In this document: positions 1 to 7,815 of the stretch, one piece after another
Position numbering within the stretch: position 1 is the first letter of the stretch
How the letters are laid out: the number at the start of each line of letters is the position of its first letter
DNA from: Caballeronia telluris
GTDB lineage: Bacteria > Pseudomonadota > Gammaproteobacteria > Burkholderiales > Burkholderiaceae
Direction of reading: 5' to 3'
DNA: 64,000 nt
Assembly (NCBI RefSeq): GCF_001544495.1
Contig: NZ_FCNZ02000008.1
Location: 62,001-126,000, forward strand
Program-made: the position numbers and the translations under genes
The notes under the pieces: generated by a model
The model's input: the letters and a program-made list of their open reading frames with translations, nothing else
Told to the model about the DNA's origin: nothing
The model's database searches: none

Positions 1-294
1 CTCGTCCGACGCGATGGCGAACGGCAAATGCCGCGCGCGCAGCCGTGGATGGCCGAAGCGGCTGATGTAGTGGTCCGGGCCGCCCATCCAGCCGCACAGG
101 AACCAGAAGAACTTGTCGCGCGAGCCGTCGAGCGTCGGCGGATGCAACGCGCGGATGCCCGCGAATTCGGCTTCGAGGTCCATCAGGTCGTAGAAACGGT
201 CGACGAGCGCGCGCACGCGCGCCTCGCCGCCGACCAGGTCGAACGCCGTCGGCTGCGGCGCTTCGGTGTGTGCTTCGGTGTTCACTTCGCTCAT
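1..294 (-). CDS. Group II truncated hemoglobin (3' end cut by window edge)
   Basis: The 98 visible residues begin MSEVNTEAH and run off the window edge with no stop. The sequence contains the group II truncated-globin pattern: W64 and the LCGWMGGP turn around residues 66-73, then GHPRLRARHLPF around 81-92, in which H89 would be the proximal haem ligand. Proteins of this family are small cytosolic 2-on-2 globins that bind O2 or NO, usually about 130-150 residues, so roughly a third is missing. The start lies 22 bp beyond the stop of the upstream permease gene, so the gene is probably the last of a DUF4126-permease-globin transcription unit. The link between the permease and the globin is positional only. 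Family assignment is confident; physiological ligand unknown. Confidence 0.9.
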   Translation of the reverse strand, partial: MSEVNTEAHTEAPQPTAFDLVGGEARVRALVDRFYDLMDLEAEFAGIRALHPPTLDGSRDKFFWFLCGWMGGPDHYISRFGHPRLRARHLPFAIASDE

Positions 295-316
295 ACGTGT
301 GTTTGTCGATGAAAGT

Positions 317-2890
317 CTATGCGTCGCGCAGCGATTGCAGCGCCGGACGCGCCAGCACGCGGCGCAGGCTCAGCCAGCCGCCGAGCGCGGCGCACGCCAC
401 GCCCGCGACGATGCCCACGGGCACCAGCCACGGATTGAAGTCGATATGGAATTCGAACACGCGCGAGGCCAGCACATAGCCGATCGCCTGCGCGCCGAGC
501 GCCGCCATCAGGCCCGACAGCGCGCCCACCGCGACGAATTCCGCCACCTGCACCGAACGCACCTGCCGATGCGACGCGCCGAGCGCGCGCAACAGCGCCG
601 ACTCGCGCATGCGCTCGTCGCGCGTGCCGGCGAGCGCCGCGTACAGCACGAGCACGCCCGCTGCCAGCGTGAACAGGAACAGGAACTGCACCGCGCCGAT
701 CACCTGCTGCAAGGTGCGCTGGATTTGCGCGAGGATCGGCGCGATGTCGATGGCGGTGACGTTCGGATACTGGCCGACGAGCCCGTCGATCAGCGTCTGC
801 TGCGTCGGCGGCAGATGGAAGCTCGTGATGAAGGTGGCCGGGAAATCGGCGAGCGCCGCGGGCGGCATCAGCACGAAGAAGTTGACCTTGAACGAATTCC
901 AGTCGAGCTTGCGCATGCTCGTGACAGGCCCTTCGACCTGCAAGCCCGCGACGTCGAAGCGCAGCGTATCGCCGAGCTTTACGCCGATCAGCTTCGCGAG
1001 CCCTTGCTCGATCGACACCTGCGGCTTCTCGCTCTGCCCGAACCAGTTGCCCTCTTCGACGCGGTTGTCGCCCGGCAATTCGGTCGTGTACGACAGGTTG
1101 AATTCGCGATCGACGAGCCGCTTCGCGTCGGCCTTCTCGTAGTTGTCCGGGTTCACCGGCTTGCCGTTCACCGCGACGAGCCGCCCGCGCACCATCGGCG
1201 AGAGCGCGGCGTCGGGCTGGCCGTGTCGCGTCAGATACGTCGCGACGCCCGCGCGCTGGTCGGGCTGGATGTCGATGAGGAACTGGTTCGGCGCGTCGGG
1301 CGGCGTCGCGTTGCGCCAGCCGGCGATCAGGTCGTTGCGCGTCATCGCGATCAGCAGCAGACACATGAGGCCGATGCCGAGCGCCGTGATTTGCAGCGCA
1401 CTCGCGCCGCTTCGCCGCTCCAGCGACGCCAGCGCATACCGCCAGCCGACGCCCGCGCCGCCACGCTCGCGCCTCACGAAACGCGCGGCCGCCCAGAGCG
1501 CCGCGCGCGCGATGCCGCCGAACACCAAAAGCCCGAGCGCGAAGCCACCGGCTACGATCCCGCCGAGCTTCCACTCGCCCGCCGCGAGCACGAGCAGGAG
1601 CGCGAACAGCAGCACGCCCGCGCCATACGCGGCATAGGCGACGCGCTGTTCATCGCCGAGTTCGCGGCGGATCACATGCACCGGCGGCACACGCGTGAGC
1701 GGCAAAAGCGGCGGCACGGCGAAGCCGAGCAGCAGCACGAGCCCCATCGCGATGCCTTGGAGCCCGGGCCAGACGCTCGCGTTCGGCAGTTCGACATCGA
1801 CCAGCGAGCCGAGCCAGTTCAAGAGCACGAGATGGCCGCCGAAGCCCAGCACCACGCCGGCGATGCTGCCGAGCACGCCGATCGTCAGGAATTCGCCGAT
1901 GAAAAGCGCGCGCAACGTCCACTGGCTCACGCCGAGGCAGCGCATCGCGGCGCAGCCGTCGAGATGCCGGCGCGCGAAACGGTGCGCCGCCATCGCGATC
2001 GCGACCGCCGCGAGGAGCGCGGTCAAAAGCGAGACGAGCGTGAGAAAGTGGCTCGCGCGGTCGATCGTCTGGCGCACTTGCGGCTGGCCGTCCTGCAGCG
2101 ATTCGAGGTTCACGCCGCGCAGCTTGCCGCCGTCGACGCGCGAGCGCGCCCACTTGGCAAACCGGTCGACCTGCGCATCGGGACCGGCGACCAGCAGCCG
2201 GTACGTCACGCGGCTGCCATAGCCGATGAGGCCGGTGCTGGCGAGGTCGTCGGCGCGCATCATCAGGCGCGGCGAGAAATTGACGAAGCCGAAACCGCGG
2301 TCCAGCTCGCGCGTGATGACCGCCGCGACCGTGAACACGCGCGTGCCGACCTTCACCGTGCCGCCGACGCGCGTCTTCAGCGCATCGAGCAACGGCGGAT
2401 CGAGCCAGACGGTGCCGGGCGCGGGAATCGCGGTGGCGGGCGCATCGGCGGCACCGGGCGCGGGCGCCAGGCGCACCGCGCCGCGCAGCGGATAGCCCGG
2501 CGACACGCCCTTGATCGCCGCGAGCCGCGACGCGGGACTGCCGCTGGCGGCGACGGTCGCGCTGATCATGCTGGGGAAGATGGTGGTGGTCGCGGTCGCG
2601 AGTTTGAGCGACGCGGCTTCCTGGGCGAACGCGGGATCGACCGGATGATCGGCGCGCACGACGAAGTCGGCGGCGATCATCTGGCGGCCGTCGCGCTCCA
2701 GGCCCTGGCGCATGCGGTCGGCGAGAAAGCCGACGCTCGCGAGCGCCGCCACGGCCAGCACGAGCGCGAAGAGCAGCATCGTGAGTTCGCCCGCGCGCCA
2801 GTCGCGCGCGGTCATTCTCAAGGACTGACGCGCAAGTTGGGACAATCCGGGATGACGCGCTGTCGGCGCTGTCGGAGATACGGCGCTCAA
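317..2890 (-). CDS. FtsX-like ABC transporter permease (YbbP-type)
   Basis: About 857 residues with the two-FtsX-domain architecture of YbbP-type permeases: an N-terminal membrane helix (ELTMLLFALVLAVAALASVG), a large periplasmic MacB-like region, a central set of helices, a second periplasmic domain and three C-terminal helices. Family members pair with a YbbA/LolD-like ATPase and are thought to act on lipids or envelope proteins; no such ATPase lies in this window. I chose a TTG start whose last two bases overlap the TGA of the preceding gene (TTGA), which suggests translational coupling. An internal ATG at 2815 would give an 832-residue protein and is the alternative. The globin follows 22 bp downstream. 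Confidence 0.85.
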   Translation of the reverse strand: MSAVSPTAPTARHPGLSQLARQSLRMTARDWRAGELTMLLFALVLAVAALASVGFLADRMRQGLERDGRQMIAADFVVRADHPVDPAFAQEAASLKLATATTTIFPSMISATVAASGSPASRLAAIKGVSPGYPLRGAVRLAPAPGAADAPATAIPAPGTVWLDPPLLDALKTRVGGTVKVGTRVFTVAAVITRELDRGFGFVNFSPRLMMRADDLASTGLIGYGSRVTYRLLVAGPDAQVDRFAKWARSRVDGGKLRGVNLESLQDGQPQVRQTIDRASHFLTLVSLLTALLAAVAIAMAAHRFARRHLDGCAAMRCLGVSQWTLRALFIGEFLTIGVLGSIAGVVLGFGGHLVLLNWLGSLVDVELPNASVWPGLQGIAMGLVLLLGFAVPPLLPLTRVPPVHVIRRELGDEQRVAYAAYGAGVLLFALLLVLAAGEWKLGGIVAGGFALGLLVFGGIARAALWAAARFVRRERGGAGVGWRYALASLERRSGASALQITALGIGLMCLLLIAMTRNDLIAGWRNATPPDAPNQFLIDIQPDQRAGVATYLTRHGQPDAALSPMVRGRLVAVNGKPVNPDNYEKADAKRLVDREFNLSYTTELPGDNRVEEGNWFGQSEKPQVSIEQGLAKLIGVKLGDTLRFDVAGLQVEGPVTSMRKLDWNSFKVNFFVLMPPAALADFPATFITSFHLPPTQQTLIDGLVGQYPNVTAIDIAPILAQIQRTLQQVIGAVQFLFLFTLAAGVLVLYAALAGTRDERMRESALLRALGASHRQVRSVQVAEFVAVGALSGLMAALGAQAIGYVLASRVFEFHIDFNPWLVPVGIVAGVACAALGGWLSLRRVLARPALQSLRDA

Positions 2891-3522
2891 TCGTGCTTGC
2901 TCCGCAGGCGATCGAGATGCCGGAACCGGTCGACGCTCGGCACCATGTGCTTCGCCATGCGGCTCACGCCGCCGTGCACGCCGCGCACGAGACGCGGCAG
3001 CGCCCAGCCGGCAAAGACGAGAAACGCGATCACCAGCACGAGGAACAGGAGCGGCACGAAGAACGCGAGCGTGAGGCCGCCGAGCGCGCCGACGTCCTCG
3101 GTCGCGGAAGCCGCCCAGTTCGACACCGGCTCCGGCGAGAGATTGATGAGCGCGCGCGTGCCCGCCTTGGCGAAGTGCGACGCGCCCGCGAGCGTGCCGC
3201 CGGCGAGCGCGGCGATGGTGACGAGCGTCGGGTCGGCGTGACCAAGCGAAGCGGCGGCGAGCACCGCGCCCGCCGGGATGCGGATCAGCGTGTGGACGGC
3301 GTCCCAGAGGGAATCGAAGGCGGGAATCTTGTCGGCGAGAAATTCGACGACCGCGAGAAACGCGGCCACGCCGATCACCCACGGCGACGACAGCACCGCG
3401 AGCGTGTCCGGCAGATGCACGAGGCCCATGCGCTCGAAGACGCCTGCCACGAAGATCGTCAGGTACAGGCGCAGTCCGCTGGCCCACGAAAGGCCCGCTG
3501 CGAGCGAAAGTGCTTCCAGCAT
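2887..3522 (-). CDS. DUF4126 family membrane protein
   Basis: A 211-residue hydrophobic protein beginning MLEALSLAAGLSWASGLRLY, with glycine- and alanine-rich helices around residues 1-30, 45-65, 80-120 and 150-175 and a basic C-terminal tail. The GLSWASGLRLY opening and the LADKIPAFDSLWD segment match what I know of the DUF4126 family. That family has no established function. Its stop overlaps the TTG start of the permease, so the two are probably translated together. An AAGGAGG-like sequence precedes the ATG. Membrane location is clear; role unknown. Confidence 0.8.
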   Translation of the reverse strand: MLEALSLAAGLSWASGLRLYLTIFVAGVFERMGLVHLPDTLAVLSSPWVIGVAAFLAVVEFLADKIPAFDSLWDAVHTLIRIPAGAVLAAASLGHADPTLVTIAALAGGTLAGASHFAKAGTRALINLSPEPVSNWAASATEDVGALGGLTLAFFVPLLFLVLVIAFLVFAGWALPRLVRGVHGGVSRMAKHMVPSVDRFRHLDRLRSKHD

Positions 3523-3768
3523 TGCCGCCTCCTTGCGTGCTACACGCGCCGCGCGCCCGGCTGGTGATCCAGGGCGAGCGCCGGCGTCGGTTGCTTCCGC
3601 CGGAGACGCCGGAAGAAGCCACCCGCATCGACGACGAGGCGGGGGAAAAGAAACGAACGCGGCTCGATACGAAGAATTCGAGATGACTTCAGACCATTAT
3701 AGCCATGCTGCGCCAGGCCTTGCACGCCAAGGTCAAGCAGTTGAAGGTCCAGCTTGGCAGCTTACCCG

Positions 3769-4089
3769 TCAATGCCCGGAAGACAGCTTCAGTCCGACGA
3801 GTCCGATCACGATGAGCGCCGCGCTCGCGACGCGCGCCACCGTGAGCGCCTCGCCCATCATCACGATGCCGAAGATGAACGCGCCGACCGCGCCGATGCC
3901 GGTCCAGACGGCGTAGGCGGTACCGAGCGGCAACTGCCGCATCGCGATGGCGAGCAGCACGAAGCTGCCCGCGGCGGTCACGAGCGTGAACACGGACGGC
4001 CAGAGCCGCGTAAAGCCATCGGACGATTTGAGACCCGCCGCCCAGGCGACTTCCAGCAGACCGGCGATGAAAAGAAGAAACCAGGACAT
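3769..4089 (-). CDS. sugE: SugE/Gdx small multidrug resistance family guanidinium exporter
   Basis: 106 residues, four transmembrane helices, beginning [21 protein letters not shown]13 lies in the LLEVAWA motif and is the conserved proton/substrate-coupled glutamate of SMR proteins. [19 protein letters not shown] is the hallmark helix 3, and the protein aligns along its length with E. coli SugE rather than EmrE. SugE/Gdx proteins work as dual-topology dimers that exchange guanidinium for protons. Longer in-frame starts up to 4302 exist but run through the riboswitch; the ATG at 4089 has a GGAG ribosome site 8 bp away. The upstream guanidine-II riboswitch independently supports guanidinium as substrate. 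Confidence 0.93.
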   Translation of the reverse strand: MSWFLLFIAGLLEVAWAAGLKSSDGFTRLWPSVFTLVTAAGSFVLLAIAMRQLPLGTAYAVWTGIGAVGAFIFGIVMMGEALTVARVASAALIVIGLVGLKLSSGH

Positions 4090-4113
4090 CGGAGAGACTC
4101 CATTGGAAAACTT

Positions 4114-4199
4114 GGGGTCGTCCCCTGTCGGCCAGAGTTGGCGCTGGCCCCATGCAACTGGGTGGCTGACATTCGAAAGCGCGCGCGGTCGTCCGCGCG
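4114..4199 (-). promoter_or_regulatory. Guanidine-II (mini-ykkC) riboswitch controlling sugE, with a repeat in its linker
   Basis: On the minus strand two hairpins with identical ACGA tetraloops occur upstream of sugE. The 5' hairpin pairs 4193-4199 with 4182-4188 (seven base pairs); the 3' hairpin is GGGG-ACGA-CCCC at 4114-4125, 24 nt before the start codon. Two ACGR-loop hairpins are the definition of guanidine-II riboswitches, which sequester the ribosome site until guanidinium binds. The linker is 56 nt, long for the class. It contains a copy of the repeat seen at 6.0-6.3 kb, which itself can form a third hairpin (4144-4149 with 4130-4135). Confidence 0.85.
4126..4160 (-). repeat. Copy of the short interspersed repeat inside the riboswitch linker
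   Basis: Read on the minus strand this stretch begins GTTGCATGGGGCCAG and continues CGCCAACTCTGGCCGACA. The same two words, GTTGCATGGGRCCAG and AGCGCCAACTCTGGCCGAC, are the building blocks of the repeat array between cioA and cioB. One truncated first-type unit and one complete second-type unit are present. Confidence 0.8.
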
Positions 4200-4403
4200 G
4201 CCGTAGGTGAACTGTAATTGTACCAAAACGGTGCAAAAGCTTGCGCGTGCGGCCGGCGAAGCGCTCTTTCGCGACGACGATTCGTTCAGCGGTGACATAC
4301 ACGTCCGCGCAAATGCGCTGGAACTATTCGACAACGCGCCGTCATTTCGGCGGACAAAAGCGAATCAGCACGGAATTATCGAATAAAGAGCGCGTCGTGC
4401 GGA

Positions 4404-4432
4404 AAACGTGTATTAAGCTGAATGACACGTTT
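4404..4432. promoter_or_regulatory. Perfect inverted repeat AAACGTGT-N13-ACACGTTT upstream of cioA
   Basis: Arms of 8 bp (4404-4411 and 4425-4432) separated by 13 bp lie about 100 bp upstream of the cioA start. The size and position suit an operator for a dimeric regulator. I do not recognise the consensus, so the binding protein is unknown. A chance palindrome of this length in 440 bp cannot be excluded. Confidence 0.4.
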
Positions 4433-4532
4433 GCGATTATTTGCGCTTGTTTCGGTCACCGTGGCGACGTCGTTTTCTCGCCCAAACGCCGCCAGACGCC
4501 GTTCGATCCGACATTCTCGACGCGGAGTGCTC

Positions 4533-5975
4533 ATGGAGTTCGATGCCGTCCTGCTATCCCGCTTCCAGTTCGCCTGGGTCGTCGCTTTTCATATTCTCCT
4601 GCCGGCATTCACGGTCGGTTTGTCGTGCTTCATCGCCACGCTCGAATTCAACTGGTGGATCACCAAGCGCGATGTCTACCGGCGGCTGTCCGCGTTCTGG
4701 CTGAAGATTTTCGCGGTGTCGTTCGGCATGGGCGTCGTCTCGGGCCTCGTCATGCCGTTCCAGTTTGGCACCAACTGGAGCCGTTTCTCCGACATCGCCG
4801 CCAACGTCATCGGCCCGTTGATGGGCTACGAGGTCATCACCGCGTTCTTCCTCGAAGCCGCGTTCCTCGGCGTGCTGCTCTTCGGGCGCAAGCTCGTGCC
4901 GCAGTGGGCGCACGTGATGTCGGCGATCTTCGTGGCGGCGGGTACCGTGATCTCGTCGTTCTGGATTCTCGCCGTCAACAGCTGGATGCAGACGCCGCAA
5001 GGCCACCGGATCCTGCCGGACGGCCGCTTTGAAGTCGTCAGCTTCTTCGACGTGATCTTCACGCCGTCGTTTCCGTACCGGCTCGGGCACACGGTGAGCG
5101 CGTTCCTCGTGACGGCGGCGTTCGTGATCCTCGGCGTCGGCGCGAGGTACGTGCTGCAGCGGCGGGCGCTGGAGGAAAGCCGCGTGATGCTTAAGATGTC
5201 GCTGATCTTTCTCGTCATCATGGTGCCGGTGCAGATGGTGATCGGCGACATGCACGGTCTCAATACGCTCAAGCATCAGCCGGCCAAGATCGCCGCGATG
5301 GAGGGCCTGTGGGAAACCGGTTCGCGCGTGCCCGCCAATCTCTTCGCGATCCCCGATCAGGACGCCGAGATGAATCACTTCGAAATCGCGATTCCCGTGC
5401 TCGGCAGCATCTATCTGACGCACGATCCGAACGGCACGGTGCAGGGCCTCAAGGCGTTCCCTCGCGAGGACCGGCCGCCGGTGGCGGTCGTGTTCTTCGC
5501 GTTCCGGATCATGGTCGGCATCGCGCTTTTGATGTTCGCGCTCGTGCTGTCCGGCATCGTGCTCTTCGCGCGCGGCCGGCTCGAACAAAGCCGCGCGTGG
5601 CTGCGCTGCGCGACGCTCGGCATGCCGCTCGGGTTCATCGCGGTGATCGCCGGCTGGACGACGACCGAAGCGGGCCGCCAGCCGTGGACCATCTACGGCC
5701 TGCTGCGCACGAAGGACTCGGTGACGCCGTCGCTCACCGCGGCGAATGTCGGGCTCTCGTGGCTGCTCTACGTGCTCGCGTATCTCGTCATTTTCGGCGC
5801 GGGTTTCACGCTGCTGCGCCGGCTCGTGCGCGTCGGGCCGTCGGAGACGGCGCAGGGCCACGAAGGCGATCGGCTCGAACCGGAGAAGCGTGCCGCGCGG
5901 CCGCTTTCGGCGCTGTCGAACAAGGCCGTCGCGGCATCGGCCGCGAAGGGCACCGAACCGCCGCCGCGCGCGTGA
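4533..5975 (+). CDS. cioA: Cytochrome bd-type (cyanide-insensitive) ubiquinol oxidase subunit I
   Basis: 480 residues. H20 in FQFAWVVAFH corresponds to the haem b595 ligand; GYEVITAFFLEAAFLG carries the conserved acidic residues of the haem pocket; RLGHTVSAF and the GWTTTEAGRQPW block are family signatures. The quinol loop contains GDMHGLNTLKHQPAKIAAMEG and is short, as in CioA rather than long-loop E. coli CydA. The enzyme oxidises ubiquinol and reduces O2 to water at the inner membrane. The ATG at 4533 has GGAG five bases upstream; an in-frame extension to 4422 lacks this. The C-terminal 45 residues are polar and variable. Subunit II follows after a repeat-filled gap. Confidence 0.93.
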   Translation: MEFDAVLLSRFQFAWVVAFHILLPAFTVGLSCFIATLEFNWWITKRDVYRRLSAFWLKIFAVSFGMGVVSGLVMPFQFGTNWSRFSDIAANVIGPLMGYEVITAFFLEAAFLGVLLFGRKLVPQWAHVMSAIFVAAGTVISSFWILAVNSWMQTPQGHRILPDGRFEVVSFFDVIFTPSFPYRLGHTVSAFLVTAAFVILGVGARYVLQRRALEESRVMLKMSLIFLVIMVPVQMVIGDMHGLNTLKHQPAKIAAMEGLWETGSRVPANLFAIPDQDAEMNHFEIAIPVLGSIYLTHDPNGTVQGLKAFPREDRPPVAVVFFAFRIMVGIALLMFALVLSGIVLFARGRLEQSRAWLRCATLGMPLGFIAVIAGWTTTEAGRQPWTIYGLLRTKDSVTPSLTAANVGLSWLLYVLAYLVIFGAGFTLLRRLVRVGPSETAQGHEGDRLEPEKRAARPLSALSNKAVAASAAKGTEPPPRA

Positions 5976-5982
5976 CTGCAAC

Positions 5983-6272
5983 TTGCATGGGACCGGATTA
6001 AGCGCGAAACGCATACTCCGGTCGGACGCTACTTCGTTGCATGGGACCAGAGTAAGGCGCATGGGGCCAGAGTAAGCGCATGGGACCAGAGTAAGCTCTA
6101 AAGCGCCAACTCTGGCCGACAGCGCCAACTCGGGTCGACAGCGCCAACTCTGGCCGACAGCGCCAACTCGGGTCGACCGCACTTCGTTGCATGGGACCAG
6201 AGTAAGGCGCATGGGGCCAGAGTAAGCGCTAAAGCGCCAACTCTGGCCGACAGCGCCAACTCGGGTCGACAG
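5983..6272. repeat. Array of two alternating short repeats separating cioA and cioB
   Basis: Nearly the whole cioA-cioB spacer is built from two words. Word A, GCATGGGRCCAGAGTAAG, occurs near 6039, 6059, 6078, 6189 and 6208, with a degenerate copy near 5983. Word B, AGCGCCAACTCTGGCCGAC with the variant AGCGCCAACTCGGGTCGAC, occurs at about 6102, 6121, 6140, 6159, 6233 and 6252. A groups precede B groups, and the CCAGAGT core of A is complementary to ACTCTGG of B, so the blocks could fold on each other. A larger A-A-B-B block is duplicated (about 6034-6176 and 6184-6270). Confidence 0.85.
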
Positions 6273-6283
6273 GAGACTCCGCG

Positions 6284-7288
6284 ATGCTTGACCTCGTGCC
6301 ACTCTGGGCCGCCATTCTTGCGCTGGCGGTGTTCATGTACGTGCTGCTCGACGGCTTCGACCTCGGCGTCGGCATGGTGTTTCTGCTGCGGCGCGACGCT
6401 CACGATCGCGACATGATGATCAACTCGGTCGCGCCCGTCTGGGACTTCAACGAAACCTGGCTGATCCTCGGCGGCGGCGGGCTGCTCGCGGTGTTTCCGC
6501 TCGCGTTCGCGATCATCGTGCCGGCCGTCTATTTCCCGATTCTCTTCATGCTGCTCGGGCTGATCTTCCGCGGCGTCGCGTTTGAGTTCCGCGAAGTGGT
6601 CGGCGCGCGCAAGTGGCTCTGGGACAGCGCGTTCGGCTATGGCTCGCTCGTCGCGACGTTCTCGCAGGGGATCGTGCTCGGCATGTTCATCCAGGGTTTC
6701 CCGATCGAGGGACGCGTGTTTTCCGGAACGAGCTGGGACTGGGTCGCGCCGTTTCCGCTCCTGACAGGCGCGGGCCTCGTGTTCGGCTATGCGTTGCAGG
6801 GCACGACGTGGCTCGTGCTCAAGACCGAGGGCGACCTGCAGGCGTGGGGACGCCGGATGGCGCGCTTCGCGCTCATCGGCGTGATCGCGTTCATTTTGCT
6901 GATCAGCATCTGGACGCCGCTCAAGGACGCGCGCATCGCCGCGCGCTGGTTCGATTTCCCGGTGAGCTTCCTGTTCGCGCCCGTGCCCGTGCTCACGGCG
7001 CTTTTGACGTGGACGCTCTGGTCGAGCCTCGACAAGGACCGCGACGTCGTGCCGTTTCTCTGCTCGATCGGACTGTTCTTCCTGGCGTTCACCGGTCTCG
7101 TGATCAGCCTGTGGCCGTTCATCGCGCCGCCTTCGGTGACATTATGGGACGCGTCGGCGGCGCCGCTGTCACAGCAGTTCCTGCTGATCGGGACGATGTT
7201 CCTGCTGCCGATCATCGTGTTGTACGTGATCTGGTCGTACTGGGTGTTTCGCGGGAAAGTGCGCGGCGATATGGGGTATCACGGGTGA
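6284..7288 (+). CDS. cioB: Cytochrome bd-type ubiquinol oxidase subunit II
   Basis: 334 residues with eight or nine membrane helices, typical for CydB/CioB. Family signatures include the N-terminal LLDGFDLGVGM around residues 23-33 and the APVWDFNETWLILGGGGLLAVFP block around 49-71. It pairs with CioA in a heterodimer and carries no haem itself. AGGAG lies about 9 bp before the ATG. CioA and CioB genes normally sit a few bases apart; here 308 bp of repeats intervene, yet both reading frames are intact. No small cydX-like gene was seen after it. Confidence 0.93.
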   Translation: MLDLVPLWAAILALAVFMYVLLDGFDLGVGMVFLLRRDAHDRDMMINSVAPVWDFNETWLILGGGGLLAVFPLAFAIIVPAVYFPILFMLLGLIFRGVAFEFREVVGARKWLWDSAFGYGSLVATFSQGIVLGMFIQGFPIEGRVFSGTSWDWVAPFPLLTGAGLVFGYALQGTTWLVLKTEGDLQAWGRRMARFALIGVIAFILLISIWTPLKDARIAARWFDFPVSFLFAPVPVLTALLTWTLWSSLDKDRDVVPFLCSIGLFFLAFTGLVISLWPFIAPPSVTLWDASAAPLSQQFLLIGTMFLLPIIVLYVIWSYWVFRGKVRGDMGYHG

Positions 7289-7294
7289 GCTGCG

Positions 7295-7777
7295 CTACAA
7301 CTTCTGCTCCACCGCGCGCGTCAGAATGCGCGTCCACTTGAGCGCCTCGCGCCTGTCGCGCATCGGCAGGCGCCATTCGCCGCGCTTCGCGTCCTTGACG
7401 TCGAGCAGGACCTGCCAGGCGCCATCCGCGCTCGCACCCGGTTCCATCCGCACGCCGCGCAGGTCCGCGAAAATGTAGCCGCCGCGTTCCCCGCCGACGC
7501 GCAGATCGCACAGCCGCTTGCCCGCCGCGAGGCGCACGCCGCCCCACTCGCGCCTCAGTTCGTGGGTCCAGTCGCCGTCCTGCCCGCGCGCGATGTTCGG
7601 CGCGACTTCGCGGATGCGATAGAGCAGATACAGAATCCCCGCGACGACCAGCGCCGCCGCCATTGCCGCCACGCCCGTCGCGACGCCGAGCCCGAAATGC
7701 GCCGACAGCGCGTGAAACGACCACACCGCGCCGTAGATCAGCGCGACGAGGGCGGCGAGCGCGACGACGATCGGCAT
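7295..7777 (-). CDS. Hypothetical membrane protein with two N-terminal helices
   Basis: 160 residues. Helices span about residues 2-22 and 30-52, followed by a soluble domain of about 105 residues rich in charged residues and tryptophan (GEWRLPMRDRREALKWTR). I do not recognise the family. Its stop lies 6 bp from the convergent cioB stop. The peroxiredoxin gene lies 38 bp upstream on the same strand, so the two may be cotranscribed. The ribosome site is weak. Coding status rests on good ORF length and codon pattern. Confidence 0.65.
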   Translation of the reverse strand: MPIVVALAALVALIYGAVWSFHALSAHFGLGVATGVAAMAAALVVAGILYLLYRIREVAPNIARGQDGDWTHELRREWGGVRLAAGKRLCDLRVGGERGGYIFADLRGVRMEPGASADGAWQVLLDVKDAKRGEWRLPMRDRREALKWTRILTRAVEQKL

Positions 7778-7815
7778 GCTCGCGACTCAGCCGGCGTGGG
7801 TGAAAAGGACGAGCG

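Larger units (their letters stand above)
4090..4532. other. Divergent intergenic region sugE / cioA
   Basis: 443 bp without a gene. It holds the sugE riboswitch (4114-4199), an AT-richer stretch around 4205-4450 likely to carry both promoters, and a perfect 8 bp inverted repeat (4404-4411 and 4425-4432). I saw no convincing consensus -35/-10 pair for either gene and no FNR/ANR-type TTGAT-N4-ATCAA site, which might have been expected upstream of a bd-type oxidase. Confidence 0.6.

Noticed and set aside
266..3241. Very long open frame (991 codons) on the plus strand opposite the permease and DUF4126 genes
   Set aside because: Translation is an Arg/Ala/His-rich low-complexity string typical of antisense frames in GC-rich DNA; the minus strand carries clear protein families.
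3523..3768. Small ORF or regulatory RNA between the DUF4126 gene and sugE
   Set aside because: Only basic low-complexity frames without ribosome sites; no stable hairpin with T-run. I see nothing definable.
4554..6302. Minus-strand frame of 582 codons through cioA and the repeat array
   Set aside because: Its N-terminal part is just the translated repeat words and the rest an antisense shadow of cioA.
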